NCBI GenBank assembly: GCA_029449245.1
Contig: JANATF010000005.1
Coordinates: 2,294,001 to 2,358,000 of the forward strand
DNA from: Mortierella alpina
Taxonomy: Eukaryota > Mortierellomycota > Mortierellomycetes > Mortierellales > Mortierellaceae
Direction: 5' to 3'
DNA: 64,000 nt
This document shows, one piece after another, positions 46,591 through 58,053 of this stretch. Numbering within the stretch: the stretch's first letter is position 1; every line of letters starts with the position of its first letter. The notes beneath the pieces are model-generated. The model had not been told where the DNA came from. It did not search any database and was given only the letters and a program-made list of their open reading frames with translations. The translations under genes were made by a program, and so were the position numbers.

Positions 46591-48243
46591 ATGGCATCCT
46601 CAAAGCCGCAGCGCCCATACTCGTCATCGCCCCCATCGCCAAAGATCAATGTCAAGCTGACTCGCGCCAACTCTGAATTCTACGCGGCACCAAGCTTTGA
46701 CGGCCTCAAAAAGAAGACCTCCAGTCTGCTGCCCTCGCCCACCACGGTCCAGACCATCCTGCTCGATGTTAAGCCCCTACCAGATAGACCCTCCGGTGCC
46801 AGTCGCGACAATGAGGGCTCATCACCTGCAGCATCCTTCAAATCCGTCTCATCCAATCCAGGCTCACCCAGCATAACATATGCCCAGCCCACCGTTGCCT
46901 TGACAATGGCCTCACCAGACCACTCTCGCCCCTCCCGCGCCAGCTTGAATATTCCCCGGACCGATGCTGAGGGAGATGTGTTTATGGACAGCCTCGAAGA
47001 GCCATTCGAGAGGAGTGAGTCTATATTCCGCTGACAGCGACAAAGTTTTGGAGCATGCGGCTCTGCAAGGTTTGGCTCTTAGGCTAATCGCCCTTTTTTT
47101 TTTGGCGTTGTAGGCCAGCAACCCTTCAAAGTCAATCCATCAGATGTCCCTGCGAGAAAGCCTTCAACAGCAGCAGGCTTGACCGAGAATGGCCTGCGGG
47201 GTCTGGCCAAGATAAAGCGCCTCTCGTCCGAAGGATTGTCCCTCAGCCGTGAAGGCTCACCAGTATTGGCGCCGGTTTCAGTGGAGGAACAGCGGGAAAT
47301 CGACAGGACCAGGACACTTCTCAACAGAATCGATGAGCTCAACACACTGACTAGTCAGCTTCAGGTCAACCTGAACGATGCACTTCAGATGAAGCAAACC
47401 CTGGAAGAGGATCAGGCCCGAACGCGCAAGGCCTTCCAGGACCTTCATCGACAGCATCAGGAGCTCCAGGCAAAGACGGCCAAGCGGGAGCGGGACTACG
47501 AAATTATGTCCAAAAACTATCTGGACCACGTCCGACTGATCCGTGCCACAGACGACGACCACTCGACGATCATTGACAGACTGACACAACTCAAGGCGGC
47601 CATCGAACACCTCGTACGGAAGACACAGGGAAGTCGATCCATCAACCTGAACAGAGTCGCGGCGATAGAGCACTTTAGGCAATCCGGTCTGCTGAAATCC
47701 TTCCCAGTGCCAGAAGACCGACTAGAGCCATATCATCTCAACCTGTTCATGGAATCTGCCATCATGTCAGCACTCGTGTCCGCTTTCTTTGATAAGCCAT
47801 TATGTTGTGTCTTTGACTACAACAAGGGCTTTCAGGAGATCTACGACTGGATGTTCGTGCGAAATGACAAGTTGGCAGTTCGCTGGCGTCAACAGCTTTG
47901 TGTCATGATCACGCAGGACCCCGCGACCAAGATACGACAGGAGAAGGTAGTGGCAGCGACTGCAAGCGCGCTCACAGATCTCGTTTCAAAGGTTTACACC
48001 AACTCGAGCGAAGGACCCAAGATCCGTGAAATGTGCAACAAGGCATTCGAACTTTCTGTGGCCATGACAGGCTTGGAGTACGTGATCTCACCAGCTTCGA
48101 TTCCACTGGGCACACCATTCGATGAAGAGAACATGGGATCATCGCTCAAGAGTGATCCCGAGGGTAACGTGGCGTTGGTGATCTTTCCTGCCTTCAGGGA
48201 CCAGAATGCCTTCAACATTCGGCCAAAGGTGTGGTGCTGTTGA
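46591..48243 (+). CDS. Coiled-coil protein, unrecognised
   Basis: 517 aa from exons 46591-47014 and 47114-48243. The first 200 residues are Ser/Pro-rich and likely disordered. Residues about 230-320 show heptads (IDELNTLTSQLQVNLNDALQ) predicting a coiled coil. The rest is helical with conserved-looking Trp/Cys positions (FDKPLCCVFDYNKGFQEIYDW) and ends VWCC. No signal peptide or membrane segment. I do not recognise the family; a cytoskeletal or scaffold role is only suggested by the coiled coil. Confidence 0.75.
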
Positions 48244-48251
48244 AGACGCTG

Positions 48252-48351
48252 TGGGGCAGCAAGGATGCAGATATTGGTGGGGCATGCGATGCCAGAGGTG
48301 ATGGGGCAGCAAGGATGCAGATATTGGTGGGGCATGCGATGCCAGAGGTGA
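48252..48351. repeat. 50-bp tandem duplication
   Basis: Two identical 50-bp units (start TGGGGCAGCAAGGATGC) followed by the first nine bases of a third, nine bases after the stop codon of the coiled-coil gene. Confidence 0.92.
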
Positions 48352-49860
48352 TGGGGCAGTATTCCTGCCAGCACACTGGCTCTTTGTATATAGAGTGCTG
48401 GTCAGGGACGATACCGAACTGTTCAACAGGGTTGAAGCGTATAAAAAGAGAAAACCACTTGTGATGGCTGCAAGCCTACTGTTTGTAGCACACAAGAATC
48501 ATATCCTTATTTGTCCGAAGCTGTACAGCTGTACATTATTTTTAGTCGTTGGTGGCATGGCGGAAACATCATGGCAGGATAGTGTCTCCGCGGAAAAGTG
48601 ATAATGCAGAGTCCAAAACTCCACCTTTGTCCCGAACCGTAACCATGCTCTGTCTATGGAAAACAAACGGGAAGGGAAACATCGGCTCGGTGGGCGTTCG
48701 GGACGCGCTTTCCTGAGCTTCATCTGCATATTCATAGCGCCACACCGCAATAGCATGTGCAAAAGAATGCGATGGTTCTTTGCGGAGTCTCGAACTATCG
48801 ATGCTGTCAACCAAAAAGAGTGATGGTGGTAGAATAACATGGCCGCGACTATGCTCTAGATCTATCCAATGTGCACTCTGGATGGCTCTTACTCTGGCTC
48901 TGCTCCTGCACGACCTCTCTGCAATGACTTGCCCCGTGCTTGACGATGAAGAAACTGGCGTTATATTTGGTTATATGAATTATGTATGTTAAACAAGATC
49001 AAAGTGAGCCTAGACTGGTCTGAATACACCCGACGCTTTTCCCCACAGAGAGAGCTGCGTACAAACTGCGGTTGTGCGACCATGACGGCCAGTACCTGCA
49101 TCCCTTGTGCCACTCGCTGACACGTTGTTCCTCGGAGGAGTCGCGATCAAGCGGATCCAGAATGTCTGGTTTGAATGGGCTTTTTTTTGTTCTAGCTGCA
49201 CGAAGCACACTCGATCTCGACTTCATTCGTTGTCCTTTGCTGTATGCAAGCGATGTCACTAGAAAACAGCAGCGCATCCCATATACTTCTTGTGATAGTA
49301 AACGTTAATGTTGTTTGTTATCAAAAGAAAGGTCAATAGAAGCGGCTATGCGATATATTTTCTACTCTTCGATAGAGGCTTTATTTTATGGTTTGTTGAC
49401 TAGTGGGCTATGAGCATCCATGGTCAAAAGTTGAATGCGTATTGCGTAGCCCAGCTGAGATCGGCCCTTTGGGCCCCCTGGAACGTCAACAGGGAGTTTT
49501 GGAACGATCTGCGGCATAATGCCTGAAACCTCCACGGTCTATTCTCGCTGCAGCGAAGGATGCGTCCTCGAACCACGTACTGTACTAGGCTTTTGAGCTC
49601 GGTGGCCTGGACTCGCCAATGTGAACTTCCTTGCACTTTGCACAAGCGGGTCCATGTTTTTCTATCTCAGCGCTCTCATGGGGCTTCTACAGCTCAGCTT
49701 TTTTAGTTTTCAGATCATCTACTGTGCAACAACCTCACATCGACCTACCAAGCTCGTGCCTCCTTGATTCACGGCGTCTACTTCTCGCACCAGCAGCCAT
49801 CGTCGGGCTGAGGATGAGGTATAGCGGTCGTTATCCCACGGAGAGCATTTGGTAATACAA

Positions 49861-49904
49861 TGGAGCAGGCTGGAGTGGAGCAGGCTGGAGCAGGCTGGAG
49901 TGGA
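49861..49904. repeat. Short minisatellite TGGAGCAGGC / TGGAG
   Basis: Alternating units of TGGAGCAGGC and TGGAG, four and two copies by eye. Confidence 0.75.
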
Positions 49905-50603
49905 TCATGGTAGTCCTGAGTTCATATTCAGACAACTCAAAAGCGGCTCATGAATGAGGCAGCAATTTGCTCTTATCTCGCCGTCTGCACCTGCGCTAGT
50001 TGGTAGTGATGATGCAGTACAAGTTGTACACCTTGTGCCTGTCGACCCTGTTTGTATGTTTGCTGTTGTGAGCACGAAGCATCCCACGCTTATGGAGTGC
50101 ATCTTTCGAGCGATGGCCAGTCCATCTATACTCCTTTGCTCCCCAGTCCCGTAGCCTGTGTGTGCTCTGTCCCCCCATTTTCCCATTTTTTTTTCCGACG
50201 ACATTGGGCCTGCTTGGCCTCTGTTTTTCTCTCCGTCCCTCTTTCGCCCTTCTCTCTCTTTTCTCTTTTGTTTTCTCTCTCTCTCTGTTTGGACTCCCTC
50301 GGCTCCCTCGACTCCTGCACTGCCTTGCTCCTCCATCCTCCATCCTCCATCCTCTTTGTCCTTCACCCTCCCTGCCAAGCTTTGCTGCCCCTCTTCACGT
50401 CCCTAGCATCCCTAGTGGGTTCACGGCCCTCCTCCACAACTCAACCCAAGTGTGCGGCAGCCTGCCCCGTTCGTTCTTGAGTCTATACAGCATCGCGCCT
50501 CTTCCTTCCCTTGAAAAGACACAGCACTCCAAACAAACCTGCTCTTGACGGGGTTTTTTTTGGCTCCCCCCTTTCCCTTCCCTCAGCAACACGCCTGCAC
50601 ATC

Positions 50604-53600
50604 ATGTCCAACGTTCTAAGTCCCATCGTGGCTCGGTATAGCCTCTTTTTCACACTGTCCATGTTCTCGTCCTCGCGAATATCGCGATCAAGGCAGCCAA
50701 CACAGATGGTCCAGGGCTTGGTCATGGATGCCCAGCACCAGTACCAGGAAAAGATGAAGCTTATGGTATGGCAAAATTTAACTCTTTCCCGACCATCGTG
50801 GATCAAGCACATCCAGTGGATTGTTAGCCGACATTGCACAACCTAACCGCACTTTATCTACTCTCGTTGTTCTCGTCCTTCCTCCTATTCCCCTATCTGC
50901 GCCTGGCCGTTACTTCCCTCAACCCTTCGACCCCTCTTCTGATATGTCCTTGGATCTATCCACTCATAATTCGCCCCTGAACGGTTGCTACGCGTCCCTC
51001 CCCTCCGTCCCTGCACCTTCGCAACGATAACCCTCCCCTATTCTTGTCCATCCCCAAACTGCGCCCTGGCCTGAATATTTCCCGCACTTTCTGCCTCGTC
51101 TCATACTACTTAGCTGAGAGCACTAGTGAGGAACGCCTCAACAAGCACATCAACCTCTTCTTCATCGTGCATCACGCATTCCTCCGGCTCTGCATCCACC
51201 GGTGCATCCACACAGCTCTCCTCTGTCTCCTCCTGCACATCCCAGTCTGGCATTGAACCTCCTTCATCTATCTTTGAGGTGCCGTCATTCCCGCACAAAG
51301 AGGTAGGCTCTCTTCAACAGAGATCAGATGAGCATACCGAGGGCGAAGATGCGACGCTTGTGTTCACTTTGGCAAGCCAGGAGAACAACTCCTTGTCGTC
51401 TCCTGCACCTGCGGTGATAGTCGACAGATCAAGGGCTGCAGATGCAGAGCTCGCTGCACTGTCTGCGTGCACAGACCGCCCAGATCATCCTCACGATCGA
51501 GAACAGGCGCCGTCTGTCCCTGCCGCAGCCATCACCAACAAAAAAGATGTATTGCTCACTCAAGGATCAAAGGTCTCCAAATCCTCCATTGCCACCTTGC
51601 TATCTGTAACACTGACGCTGGTCATTTTGAGCCTCCTTCAGAGCAAGAGGAGTCAAGCGCGTCGGAGGGACCGTGATCTCAGCAGAAGCAGCACACGTCG
51701 GCGTTCCACCAAATCTAAACATCAGCAAGACAAGTATAAAAGCACCACCACCCTCCCTTTGCCTCTCCCAGCGTCTTCACATTCCGACGCTTTCTTGCAC
51801 ATGGACAAGATGACAGCAGATGCCCAATTGCTTATGCAATCTACCGCGAGCTCAAGTCCGCATACAGTGGCAGCAATCCGTGCAGAGCATGCTGAGCCCA
51901 CCCAAATGAAACATTTCATATCGTCGCACGTCGAACGCGATCTTCAAGCAAGTCCGACGCGCTCTCTGGCCACCCCGAACTCTGATCTCGGCCCCCATTC
52001 CTCGGACGGCCACAATCAGTACAGTGTGAACAATGTTGCTTGGAGCCTCAGCGACAGCGACTTGCCTGGCAAGCGAGCTAAAGTCGACTTTGTAACTGCA
52101 TGGCTGCAGCAACAGAACACGCTTGCGGGGACTGTAGAGACACTCGACGTCCAACCAAATGACTCTTGGAGTGAATCCAACGATCGTATCGGCCAGATGG
52201 AGGAGCAGCACCGTCACGAGCGACACGCAGCGTTTGGTTTTCAAAGCAACCTTGACAGTCAGCGCAACCAACAAACGGCCATTAATAGTGATGCTCAATG
52301 GGAGCCCCGACATGAGCACCATCCTGGCCCGGATTATAGCGGGGCGCATCAGGGCTCAGTGTATGTGGCTCATCACCCGCCGGCAGAACGTCTCGACCTT
52401 GTTTCTTGGGAGCAGCACCAACCGCGGCACCTTCCTCGACCCTCTCAACACTCGCCCGTGCACTCTAGCCACCACTACCCCTCGGAGCAATCGCACGCCT
52501 ACACTGCCACTTGGCAAGGTCGAGGCCGTAACCAACTGTCAGATTCCCTCCAGTCGCATGATAGCATCCATCACCCGAGTCCCTCCTCCATGGGTCAAGG
52601 ACACCGCCGCTCCCTATCTTTCACCCACGCCGATCCATCTCATTGGCAAGAGCATCAGATTCAGGCAACCTTGTCCATGTCGCCTGCGGAACAGGTTCGG
52701 CACGAGCACCATCTGCGTCGCCAGCGTGTTCAGATGCTTCATCAGCAAGAACGTCAGCATCGGTACCAGCAGCAACTTCAGTACGAGGCCTACAGACAGG
52801 ATTTTCAGTACCGTCACGAGGCCGCTCATCGTCCTAGCAGCTATCACCACTATGAGCCCCCGCAACAGTATCAGCAACTTCATCACCAACAAAGCCATCC
52901 TACCACTGCTAGCTTAGGACGCGCACACTCGCGACACGCTTTTGAACGGTACTCTTCCATGCACCGCTCTTCAAAAGTCCGATCAGTGAACGACCTCGCA
53001 TGGGAGCGACATTATTTTTATCAGCTGCAGCATCATCGAGAGGAGGCCCTGGCCGAACAGAGACGGATGGAATCTCTACGGTTCAAACAGAAACAGCAGC
53101 TGCAACAGCAGCCTCAACACAGGGACAACCTACACGTGCCGGAGCTGGATCCTGTTCTCAGGACGAGCTCCCTCAGCCGCATTACGTCCTCGTCTTTGTC
53201 ACCTCAGACCGCCCAAGCCCTTGGCCTTTCTCGGTCCAAGTCGACCTCTGTGGCCAGCGTTAGACCGCAAAGTTCTGCAATCACCCTCAGTCCTAGCGAG
53301 TCTGGATTGATACGATCGGTGGTATCGGACTGCAAATTCTTATCGGCAGGCCGTCGACTTATCAAGCGCCAAGAGGCCAAAGCTTATGCCTCAGAGAGTG
53401 CACGCACCTCCGACACAGACAGCCAGCGGGAGGGCGCTACTCCCTTGCCGACGCTCATGGTGCATTCTCAAGAGTCGACATCATCTTTGAGTCGAAGGAA
53501 GACGTTAAAGGACTTTGCGCCCTCTATCCGCTCCCTAGCTAGGCGATGCTCAAGCCGGTTCAGCAGTCGCCCAAACTCCTTTGCAGGATCCAGCAGTGAT

Positions 53601-54491
53601 CCTATTGTTCAGTTCCCTGAAGGAAAGGTGGCCACTGGAAGCCCCAACATACGCACAGGGCACATCTCGCCCGACTCATCCGACTCTGCGCCACGCTCGC
53701 GGACTGCACGCCCTATCACTGTTGTGGATTTTCAGCAGTTCGAGACTGCAACATCTATGGGACACTCCTCCAAACACAACTCCCGTGATTCATCAACCCT
53801 CTCCTCTGGCAAAGCATCAGAGCGCATCCCTATCCACCGCAAGGTGACATTATTCCGCTCTAAGACCACGACCCTTCCGCGCTCGCACAGCGCTACCGCC
53901 CACACCGCCAGCACGGCTCAAACGACCTCATACGCCACCACCACCGACGGCAGCATAACTCCAACGAGAGCCAAGTCCTTATCCGCACATCCGAGCAGCT
54001 CTTTACGCCTTGCAAATGGTCGTGGTCTTGATCTGGAAATACTTCGGTCAAAGCCTAGTGTCGACCAGAATGCAGGATCGGCCCTCAGTCACGACGTAGA
54101 CACCCCTCCCATCGCGCACATGGGACGTGATTTGTCGCCTCTGTCGAATATCGCTGACGACGAGGATCCGCAGAAGCTGGCTCGCCGCCAGGTCCTGATG
54201 CTTCTGGCGATGGGTCGAAAAGATCGCGTCTCTGCAAAGACAGGCCAAGTCCTTCCTCATACGCCTCCGCCCTTGCCCGATTCGTTACTATCATCGTGGA
54301 CCGCAACCACAACAAGAGAACAGCAGCTATCTCCATTAGCCTTGGAGACGCGGGATGATGATTATGAGCTGCCTCTTCAGACGGACGCCGTTAAGGCGCT
54401 GCAAATTGGCGGTGAGGATCCGTGTGAACGGATTGCGTTCATGCTGGTGCCTAAATCCCGATATGAGTTCCAACCATTGGTTGTCCTTTGA
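50604..54491 (+). CDS. 1,179-aa low-complexity single-pass membrane protein, unrecognised
   Basis: Exon 1 50604-50765 (54 aa, start MSNVLSPIVARYSLFFTLSM), exon 2 51114-54491; both borders are phase 0 (ATG|GTATGG, TTAG|CTG). One clear membrane helix at about residue 210 (SIATLLSVTLTLVILSLL) followed by basic residues (SKRSQARRRDR). The long C-terminal part is rich in Ser, Gln and His (HHQQ and QQLQ runs) and contains many SRS/RSKS-type sites suited to phosphorylation. The last 100 residues are less repetitive (RRQVLMLLAMGRKDRV, PCERIAFMLVPKSRYEF) and may be a short conserved domain. No known family; orientation by the positive-inside rule puts the long tail in the cytosol. Confidence 0.7.
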
Positions 54492-54784
54492 AGTGGCGAA
54501 CCCCCATCCAAATACTTTTGTATATATAATGTTTTTTTTGAGAATCCCTCTCCTAGTAGGTCTATATACCCCTCCTTGCCTTTACCATAGAGTCCACTAC
54601 AGATAGTATACCTTGGTTGCTCCTAATACCAGACCCCTAATTACGCACAGCTTACAACATATTGTTTGTCATTGACGGTGTGCAGCATTGAAGACACATT
54701 GATGGAGGGGATATATTGGTCTGTGGACAAATGGGCTAGTAGAGGAACTCGTTTCTTTGCGGTACTATTGTCGGAAAAGACCCT
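54492..54784. other. Between large ORF and small-protein gene D
   Basis: Convergent 3' ends; nothing seen. Confidence 0.4.
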
Positions 54785-54976
54785 TCAATGGATATAATGG
54801 CCGGTTGTAGCATTGCCCATGGACTTTTGCATAAGCGTCTCAAGTGCCGCTTCCTCGGGGGTCATCTTGGTGGCCTGGGTAGGTTGCTGCACCTTCTTCA
54901 AAAAACCAGGGACCAGGGATGGGGTCGAGGCAGCAGAGGAGGACTGGATCTTGTTGGAGCGCTTGAATGGAGACAT
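54785..54976 (-). CDS. Small FK-family protein D (63 aa)
   Basis: Intronless. Start MSPFKRSNKIQSSSAAS, centre GFLKKVQQPTQ in place of the QTPR block, helix KMTPEEAALETLMQK, end TGHYIH. Shares start and end with protein F at 56950. TATA-like element about 105 bp upstream in a block shared with gene E. Function unknown. Confidence 0.8.
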   Translation of the reverse strand: MSPFKRSNKIQSSSAASTPSLVPGFLKKVQQPTQATKMTPEEAALETLMQKSMGNATTGHYIH

Positions 54977-55076
54977 GTTGGTGGAATTGAGGTTTCTTTG
55001 TTGCTGAGCTGTTTGCTGGTTTGGTCTTTTGCTGCTTTTGCTTTTGGTTTTGGTTTACAGGAAAAGGAATCGAAGG

Positions 55077-55086
55077 GTATTTATGC
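55077..55086 (-). promoter_or_regulatory. TATA-like core promoter of gene D
   Basis: Part of TGCATAAATACCCT on the minus strand, also found upstream of gene E; a 19-bp poly(dA:dT) tract (55098-55116) lies just upstream. Confidence 0.55.
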
Positions 55087-55097
55087 ATGCCGCTGTA

Positions 55098-55116
55098 TTT
55101 TTTTTTTTTTTTTTTT
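55098..55116. repeat. T19 tract upstream of gene D
   Basis: Poly(dA:dT) next to the TATA element, as in the A-B and F promoters. Confidence 0.85.
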
Positions 55117-55893
55117 GCAATCGGAAACACCATCCTCAGTTGCTGCAGTGTTCAATTTTGGCCAAGAAGGGCCAAGCAAGCGCTTTGTGCTGCTGCTGCC
55201 TTGCCAGGAATTGGACCATTCTTGGCAGTCTTGGTTAAAAAATGAGCTCTGATATTTTTTTACCCATCCTGCATTCATTGTTTTTGTTGGTTGTGCAACC
55301 CATTTGCACAGGCAGCAAGACGATATATCTTTCTTTACATCGCCGAGAGGTACTACTACGCTTTCTACCGAGCAATGCATGCCGACAGCTGCGATGGATG
55401 CGATACACGCCATCTCAGCGCGCTCGCGAAGATGATTTTCACGCGTGATGTCTCAGAGCTGCCACGCGTAATTGTCCTCTACAGGAGCTACCCTCTCCCC
55501 TCTGCCATAGGTGGTAGGGCAGAACTCGGAGGTCTAAAACATCATCGTCAAAGGAACGTCGCGACAACCTCGAGATATGAAGCAGCCCTTTTCGTGGTGT
55601 ACTGGCTATCAGCAAAACTGCATACTCAGTATGGGTTACAATGTCTTTGTTCGAGATAATGACCGAGGCGCGCATACTGTGTCAAGAACCGCGCAAGCAG
55701 TACAAGTTTAGAGCATAAGGTTTTTATTTCATAGGTCGATTAGAATACAGAGATTATCATGGCAGAGTTGTGGGTATCAATGGAGGGTATGCAAGTTGAG
55801 GACGCCAAGGGAGGCTATGGTCTTTTCTACTGCGCGACCACGCCTACTCAATGGATGGAAGATGTACAGTGGGAGACCTGTCCATCAACTGTT
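55117..55893. other. Region between genes D and E
   Basis: No gene supported. Contains TGGACCATTCT at 55212-55222, shared with the A-B promoter. Confidence 0.45.
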
Positions 55894-56094
55894 TCATTGA
55901 ATGAAAGGTCCGGTCAAGACACCGCCATAAGATTTCTTCATGATCTTCTCAAGGGCCTGATCGCGAGTCATCTTGATGGGCTGGGCAGATCGCTGTTCTT
56001 GCATCGAGGAGCGAGGAGTCTGAGCTGGGGTTGAGGCAGCAGAGGAGGCGGCAGAGGAGGTCTTGTTCTTGTTGGAGCGCTTGAAGAAAGACAT
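55894..56094 (-). CDS. Small FK-family protein E (66 aa)
   Basis: Intronless. Start MSFFKRSNKNKTSSAAS as in D and F, centre AQTPRSSMQEQRS as in A and B, helix KMTRDQALEKIMKK, end TGPFIQ as in A and B. It therefore links the two subgroups and proves they are one family. No signal peptide or membrane helix. Confidence 0.82.
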   Translation of the reverse strand: MSFFKRSNKNKTSSAASSAASTPAQTPRSSMQEQRSAQPIKMTRDQALEKIMKKSYGGVLTGPFIQ

Positions 56095-56233
56095 GATGAT
56101 GATTGCGTTGCTTGAGTACTTGGAAGTGTTGTGGTTGACGGTAGGGATGAGCAATTGCTTGGTTAATGCTGCTGTTGCTGGCTTGATTGTGGGTTGCGTT
56201 GGTTTGATGAAGAATTGAGGACGAAAATGGCAG

Positions 56234-56243
56234 GGTATTTATG
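56234..56243 (-). promoter_or_regulatory. TATA-like core promoter of gene E
   Basis: GCATAAATACCCT on the minus strand, about 145 bp before the ATG; same sequence as upstream of gene D. Confidence 0.55.
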
Positions 56244-56816
56244 CACATGCTGCGGCCAACTGAGCATACAGTTAGCACAGAGTCTTGTCCAGGGTCCAGT
56301 TCAGCCAAGACCGCCAAGCGCGCTGGAGTGAGAGGTAAATAACTTTATTCAAAAATTTCCGCGCTCGCCCTGAGTGATCTATCTGTAAAGCGTGAAAGAA
56401 AACAGACCTTTTCGGCGTCAATTGACATTAACATCGCGATGTCATCATGCAAACCAGAGTCAACTCGAGATGATAAGACTCCTTGCCTTCCGCGAGTGAT
56501 CTCGGGTGACTCTTGCTTCACTCTTTCAAAACAGTGAATCTTGAGTGCCGAACAGTGTGCCAAGAAGGCCCACCCCGCCGAGTGTTATTCTTGCGTGACC
56601 ACAAATTGCCGAGCGGCGCCGCCCCTTTGACATCATCACTGAGAAAACAACCGCAGAAGTGTGAGCCATCCGCAGGCAGTCGACTTTTTTTTTATTTTTT
56701 TTTTAAATTGCCGAACGTGCAAAGCTTGGTCTATGCCGCGCTGTTTATTCCGAGGACAAACTGCGGTGCACTTTAATTTGGATCCCCTGCGGAGAGCGTT
56801 CCAGAGCCAAGAATTG
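56244..56816. other. Divergent region between genes E and F
   Basis: No gene. Holds interrupted T-runs (near 56685-56705) upstream of gene F. Confidence 0.5.
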
Positions 56817-56824
56817 TATAAAAG
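56817..56824 (+). promoter_or_regulatory. TATA box of gene F
   Basis: TATAAAAG, 133 bp before the ATG at 56950. Confidence 0.65.
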
Positions 56825-56949
56825 AGATCCCACTCTCTGTCACTTCCCCCCCATACAAAAAGACCAACTCACAACAATCTCAGCTATCAAAGCAGTAAAG
56901 CAACACCGCTATCTCCCATACTCCCAAGCAAGCAAACTCGCCTACAGTC

Positions 56950-57138
56950 ATGTCCATCTTCAAGCGCTCCAACAAGATCCAGTCCGCCTCTGCTGCATCA
57001 GCGGCATCCCAGACCCCCAGCACTTCCAAGCAGGTGGAGAAACCAGTGCAGGCTGTCAAGATGACCCGTGAAGAAGCACTCGCCAAACTCATGCAGACGT
57101 CTATGGCCAACGCTAGTAGCGGCCACTACATCCACTAA
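56950..57138 (+). CDS. Small FK-family protein F (62 aa)
   Basis: Intronless, divergent from gene E. Start MSIFKRSNKIQSASAAS, centre SQTPSTSKQVEKP, helix KMTREEALAKLMQTS, end SGHYIH. Closest to protein D at both ends. Function unknown. Confidence 0.82.
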   Translation: MSIFKRSNKIQSASAASAASQTPSTSKQVEKPVQAVKMTREEALAKLMQTSMANASSGHYIH

Positions 57139-58053
57139 GACTTTCCCACAAGCCCATATCCATACGAACATGTAGCAGAAAGTCCACACCCAAAAACCTG
57201 TAACATATAAACCTTTGCATTATTACACATATTCACGTCCTTTGCCGCGTTCGACTCACGTTTCAAGGCCATGTCTTTTGTTGCAACGCTTGAAATATGT
57301 CGCAGGTGTTCTCACTGACACTGCTAATCAAAAGACTCTGGCACTTCTTTGAATCCAGACATATAACGCTGCGCCCGCACGGTTCAATTGCTTTGGTTCG
57401 CACTTGCGCTGGACCCCTCTTCCACTGCGATGGCGGCTGTGTTGGAGAATAAAATCTCCTCGGCCCTTGGTAGCCCTGCCCACGTGCCTCGTACCTGAAG
57501 CGGTCAACGTGAACCCAAGGAATGAACACGCGCAAGATCATGCGCCTCGTACCGCATACCACTTCATGCAACCAAAAGTGTACAACACTAAAAATAACGA
57601 CCACGCTCCAAGATGACCACCGCGCGTTGGATCAAGCCCTCTGCAAGGAATCTATGAGCCATTTGCAGGCGCTGTCCTTGTGCTGCGTATAACTAATGCA
57701 CAATGGGATCCCCAGGGCAGTTAGACACAACCTTCCATTGTCGCACCTCACAGGGCGCATGTACGATATTAAACCTCACACCGTGATACTATCATGAATA
57801 ACGACGATATCGATCTCATCCCGTATAGTCCGTATGCTCACTTGCACAACTGTTGAGCCACTACCGAAGCGTCGAGCGCGCGACATGATCCCGACTTTTT
57901 AAGATCTTCAAAGAAAAAAAGCAAAAAAGCGCTCCCCCAAAATGAAAAAAATTGTTGTCTCCTGAGTGGAACACGGATGTGTGTTGCGGCGATTTGAGAG
58001 ATTCAAATTGTTGAATTCTTTGTGCGGTTTATTCTGACGGATAAATCAACATT
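57139..58053. other. Intergenic region before eS19 3' end
   Basis: No gene seen; only short frames. Confidence 0.5.

Larger units (their letters stand above)
48244..50603. other. Intergenic region, 2.4 kb
   Basis: Contains a 50-bp tandem duplication, a minisatellite and, from about 50,160, a long C/T-rich leader of the gene at 50604. Open frames here (for example 48569-48814 minus) have no motif or splice support. Confidence 0.5.
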
